DNA of 7,369 nt from Chitinophagaceae bacterium (GTDB taxonomy: Bacteria > Bacteroidota > Bacteroidia > Chitinophagales > Chitinophagaceae), in assembly GCA_003135585.1 (NCBI GenBank), contig PLCH01000463.1:1-7369 (forward strand). Reading direction: 5' to 3'. Positions 7,101 to 7,369 of this stretch are shown here, piece after piece. Under the pieces are notes generated by a model, which was not told the DNA's origin, made no database searches, and worked only from the letters and a program-made list of their open reading frames with translations. How positions within the stretch are numbered: the stretch's first letter is position 1; each line of letters begins with the position of its first letter. Position numbers and translations under genes: made by a program.

Positions 7101-7369
7101 TTAATCAGGGCTAGACCCTGTATATTCCTGCTTTCTATATTTTTTATCCCGTTGATGTATAAAAACTGGTCCTGCATGCGGGTTGCGAAAAAACCTTCCA
7201 TCTGTTTTGGTGACATGCCGCCATATTGTTCAATGACATAAATCGTGGGGAGATTGAGCTTGGGAAAAATATCAATGGGGAGGGATCTTATGGCCATAAT
7301 GGAAAACAATAGAAGACCCATAAAAAGTACCAGGATGGTGATAGGCCTTTTTAAAGCAGTGCGTACCAT
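4160..7369 (-). CDS. RND efflux permease, AcrB-like (HAE type), 12 membrane spans
   Basis: The 1069-residue protein is the proton-driven inner-membrane pump of a tripartite exporter, close to AcrB in length. TM1 is about residues 9-29. A first periplasmic porter/docking domain (33-325) starts LPIDIFPKLNLPTIYV. TM2-TM6 span about 328-486, a cytoplasmic loop 487-548, TM7 about 551-572, a second periplasmic domain 573-885, and TM8-TM12 about 888-1051. In TM4 the motif reads GILVDQATVTIEN, so D398 matches the first relay aspartate of AcrB (D407) but the second (D408) is Q399. In TM10 GVSVANAILIV has A964 where AcrB has K940. R994 and T1001 in RMRPILMTS match R971 and T978. The 487-548 loop has seven His among many acidic and basic residues. 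The TM4 motif is unlike the heavy-metal (CzcA) branch, so drugs, lipids or other hydrophobic compounds are likelier substrates; this is inference. The ATG is the last codon of the window, so a slightly longer upstream start cannot be excluded. Confidence 0.93.
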   Translation of the reverse strand: MVRTALKRPITILVLFMGLLLFSIMAIRSLPIDIFPKLNLPTIYVIEQYGGMSPKQMEGFFATRMQDQFLYINGIKNIESRNIQGLALIKLTFYENTNMAEASAQVALQVSRTMAFFPPGALPPQVIRFDASSLPVGELVFTSKTRSLKDIFDLALTRVRPMFATVPGMSSAPPFGSNLRTVVINIDPQRLRVLNMSPDEVVGAITRNNTITPSGNLRMDSTMYLVSLNSLEDRVEQFEDIPVKSNGANTVFVRDIATVSDAADITVGYALVNGKRSVYIPVVKTADASTWDVVQGLKQRIPEMQSLLPEDMQISYEFDQSIFVINAVKSLMTEGILGAILTGLMVLLFLRDWRSSIVVIITIPVSVLGSLFFLNLAGQTINIMTLSGLALAIGILVDQATVTIENIHQHLEMGKNKQQAILDACSEISFPLVLILLCILAVFAPSFVMSGVPKAMFLPLSLSIAFAMIVSFFAAQTLVPVIANWLLNEEKFQYQHHKYHAHAGLALDEQEVAEVNEHHRQDSEHREENGFFARLKIGLTKRLQKWMPKRQLIVMLYFLITFIAAGFCFVVIGKDLLPKTNSGQLQLRIREPDGTRLEVTERSVKEILGIIGSTVNGNVAISSAYVGLIPSNIGTSNLYIFTSGTQEAVIQINLNEKYAVKMDDLKETIRRNIKEKFPRINLSFEPIELTEKIMAQGASTPIEVRVAGKDMADIKSYATRLLGKLKAVSFLRDVQISQPLNFPTVNISIDREKLAQMGLSLETVAKSITDATSSSRYTDKNLWLDDKTNYTYQTQVQIPEYIMNSFEQLQSIPLIKGAMRPVLSDVANISIDSLPGEYDRSGPRRFVTVSANIYKTDLGTATKTIEKTIRDLGTPPTGLVPEIKGMSSLLIETLSSLQSGLLAAIIVILLLLAANYQSFGVSLSVLATVPAVLLGALLLLLATGATLNLQSYMGIIMSTGVSVANAILIVTNAEKLRIEYKDPFKAAIISASIRMRPILMTSLAMIAGMVPMAIGLGEAGDQSAPLGRAVIGGLAASTFAALFIVPLVYAWIQQKQSFESVSLLPEDSK

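Overview
The window looks like a Bacteroidota chromosome fragment. Three things point there: the tyrosine recombinase has the architecture common in that phylum, the efflux pump proteins have Bacteroidota-like sequences, and the genes start behind A-rich leaders without clear Shine-Dalgarno sites. Genus cannot be assigned from sequence alone. The left ~2.7 kb is accessory DNA made of mobile and broken genes; the right ~4.3 kb is an intact, housekeeping-style efflux operon.

Left part (1-2669). A complete tyrosine recombinase/integrase (153-1193, +) is preceded by a dyad and a 10-bp-period repeat, and followed by a second inverted repeat. Next come the first ~60 codons of a RadC-like (JAB-domain) gene. 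These run into a ~970-bp insertion sequence (1436-2405) bounded by 18-bp imperfect inverted repeats built on CGGATATCCG. The IS carries a DDE transposase on the minus strand that appears internally deleted. The other IS end cuts into a different gene: the 5' part of a Bacteroidota-type single-membrane-span protein (2669-2405, -), which also carries a frameshift. The IS therefore separates two unrelated truncated genes without a visible target duplication, which suggests a deletion or rearrangement rather than a simple insertion.

Middle (2670-3070). A 58-codon hydrophobic protein (2809-2985, +) is followed by a strong hairpin terminator that also sits at the end of the convergent efflux operon.

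Right part (3068-7369, minus strand). An RND permease (7369-4160) is followed 6 bp later by a lipoprotein periplasmic adaptor (4153-3068). Together they would form the inner-membrane and periplasmic parts of a tripartite proton-driven exporter. The outer-membrane channel and any regulator are not in the window. The permease keeps only some of the AcrB proton-relay residues: the second TM4 aspartate is Gln and the TM10 lysine is Ala.

I found no CRISPR array, tRNA, rRNA or defence system, and nothing that convincingly amounts to a new multi-gene system. The most interesting points are the non-canonical relay residues of the pump, the rearranged IS junction, and the dyads around the integrase.
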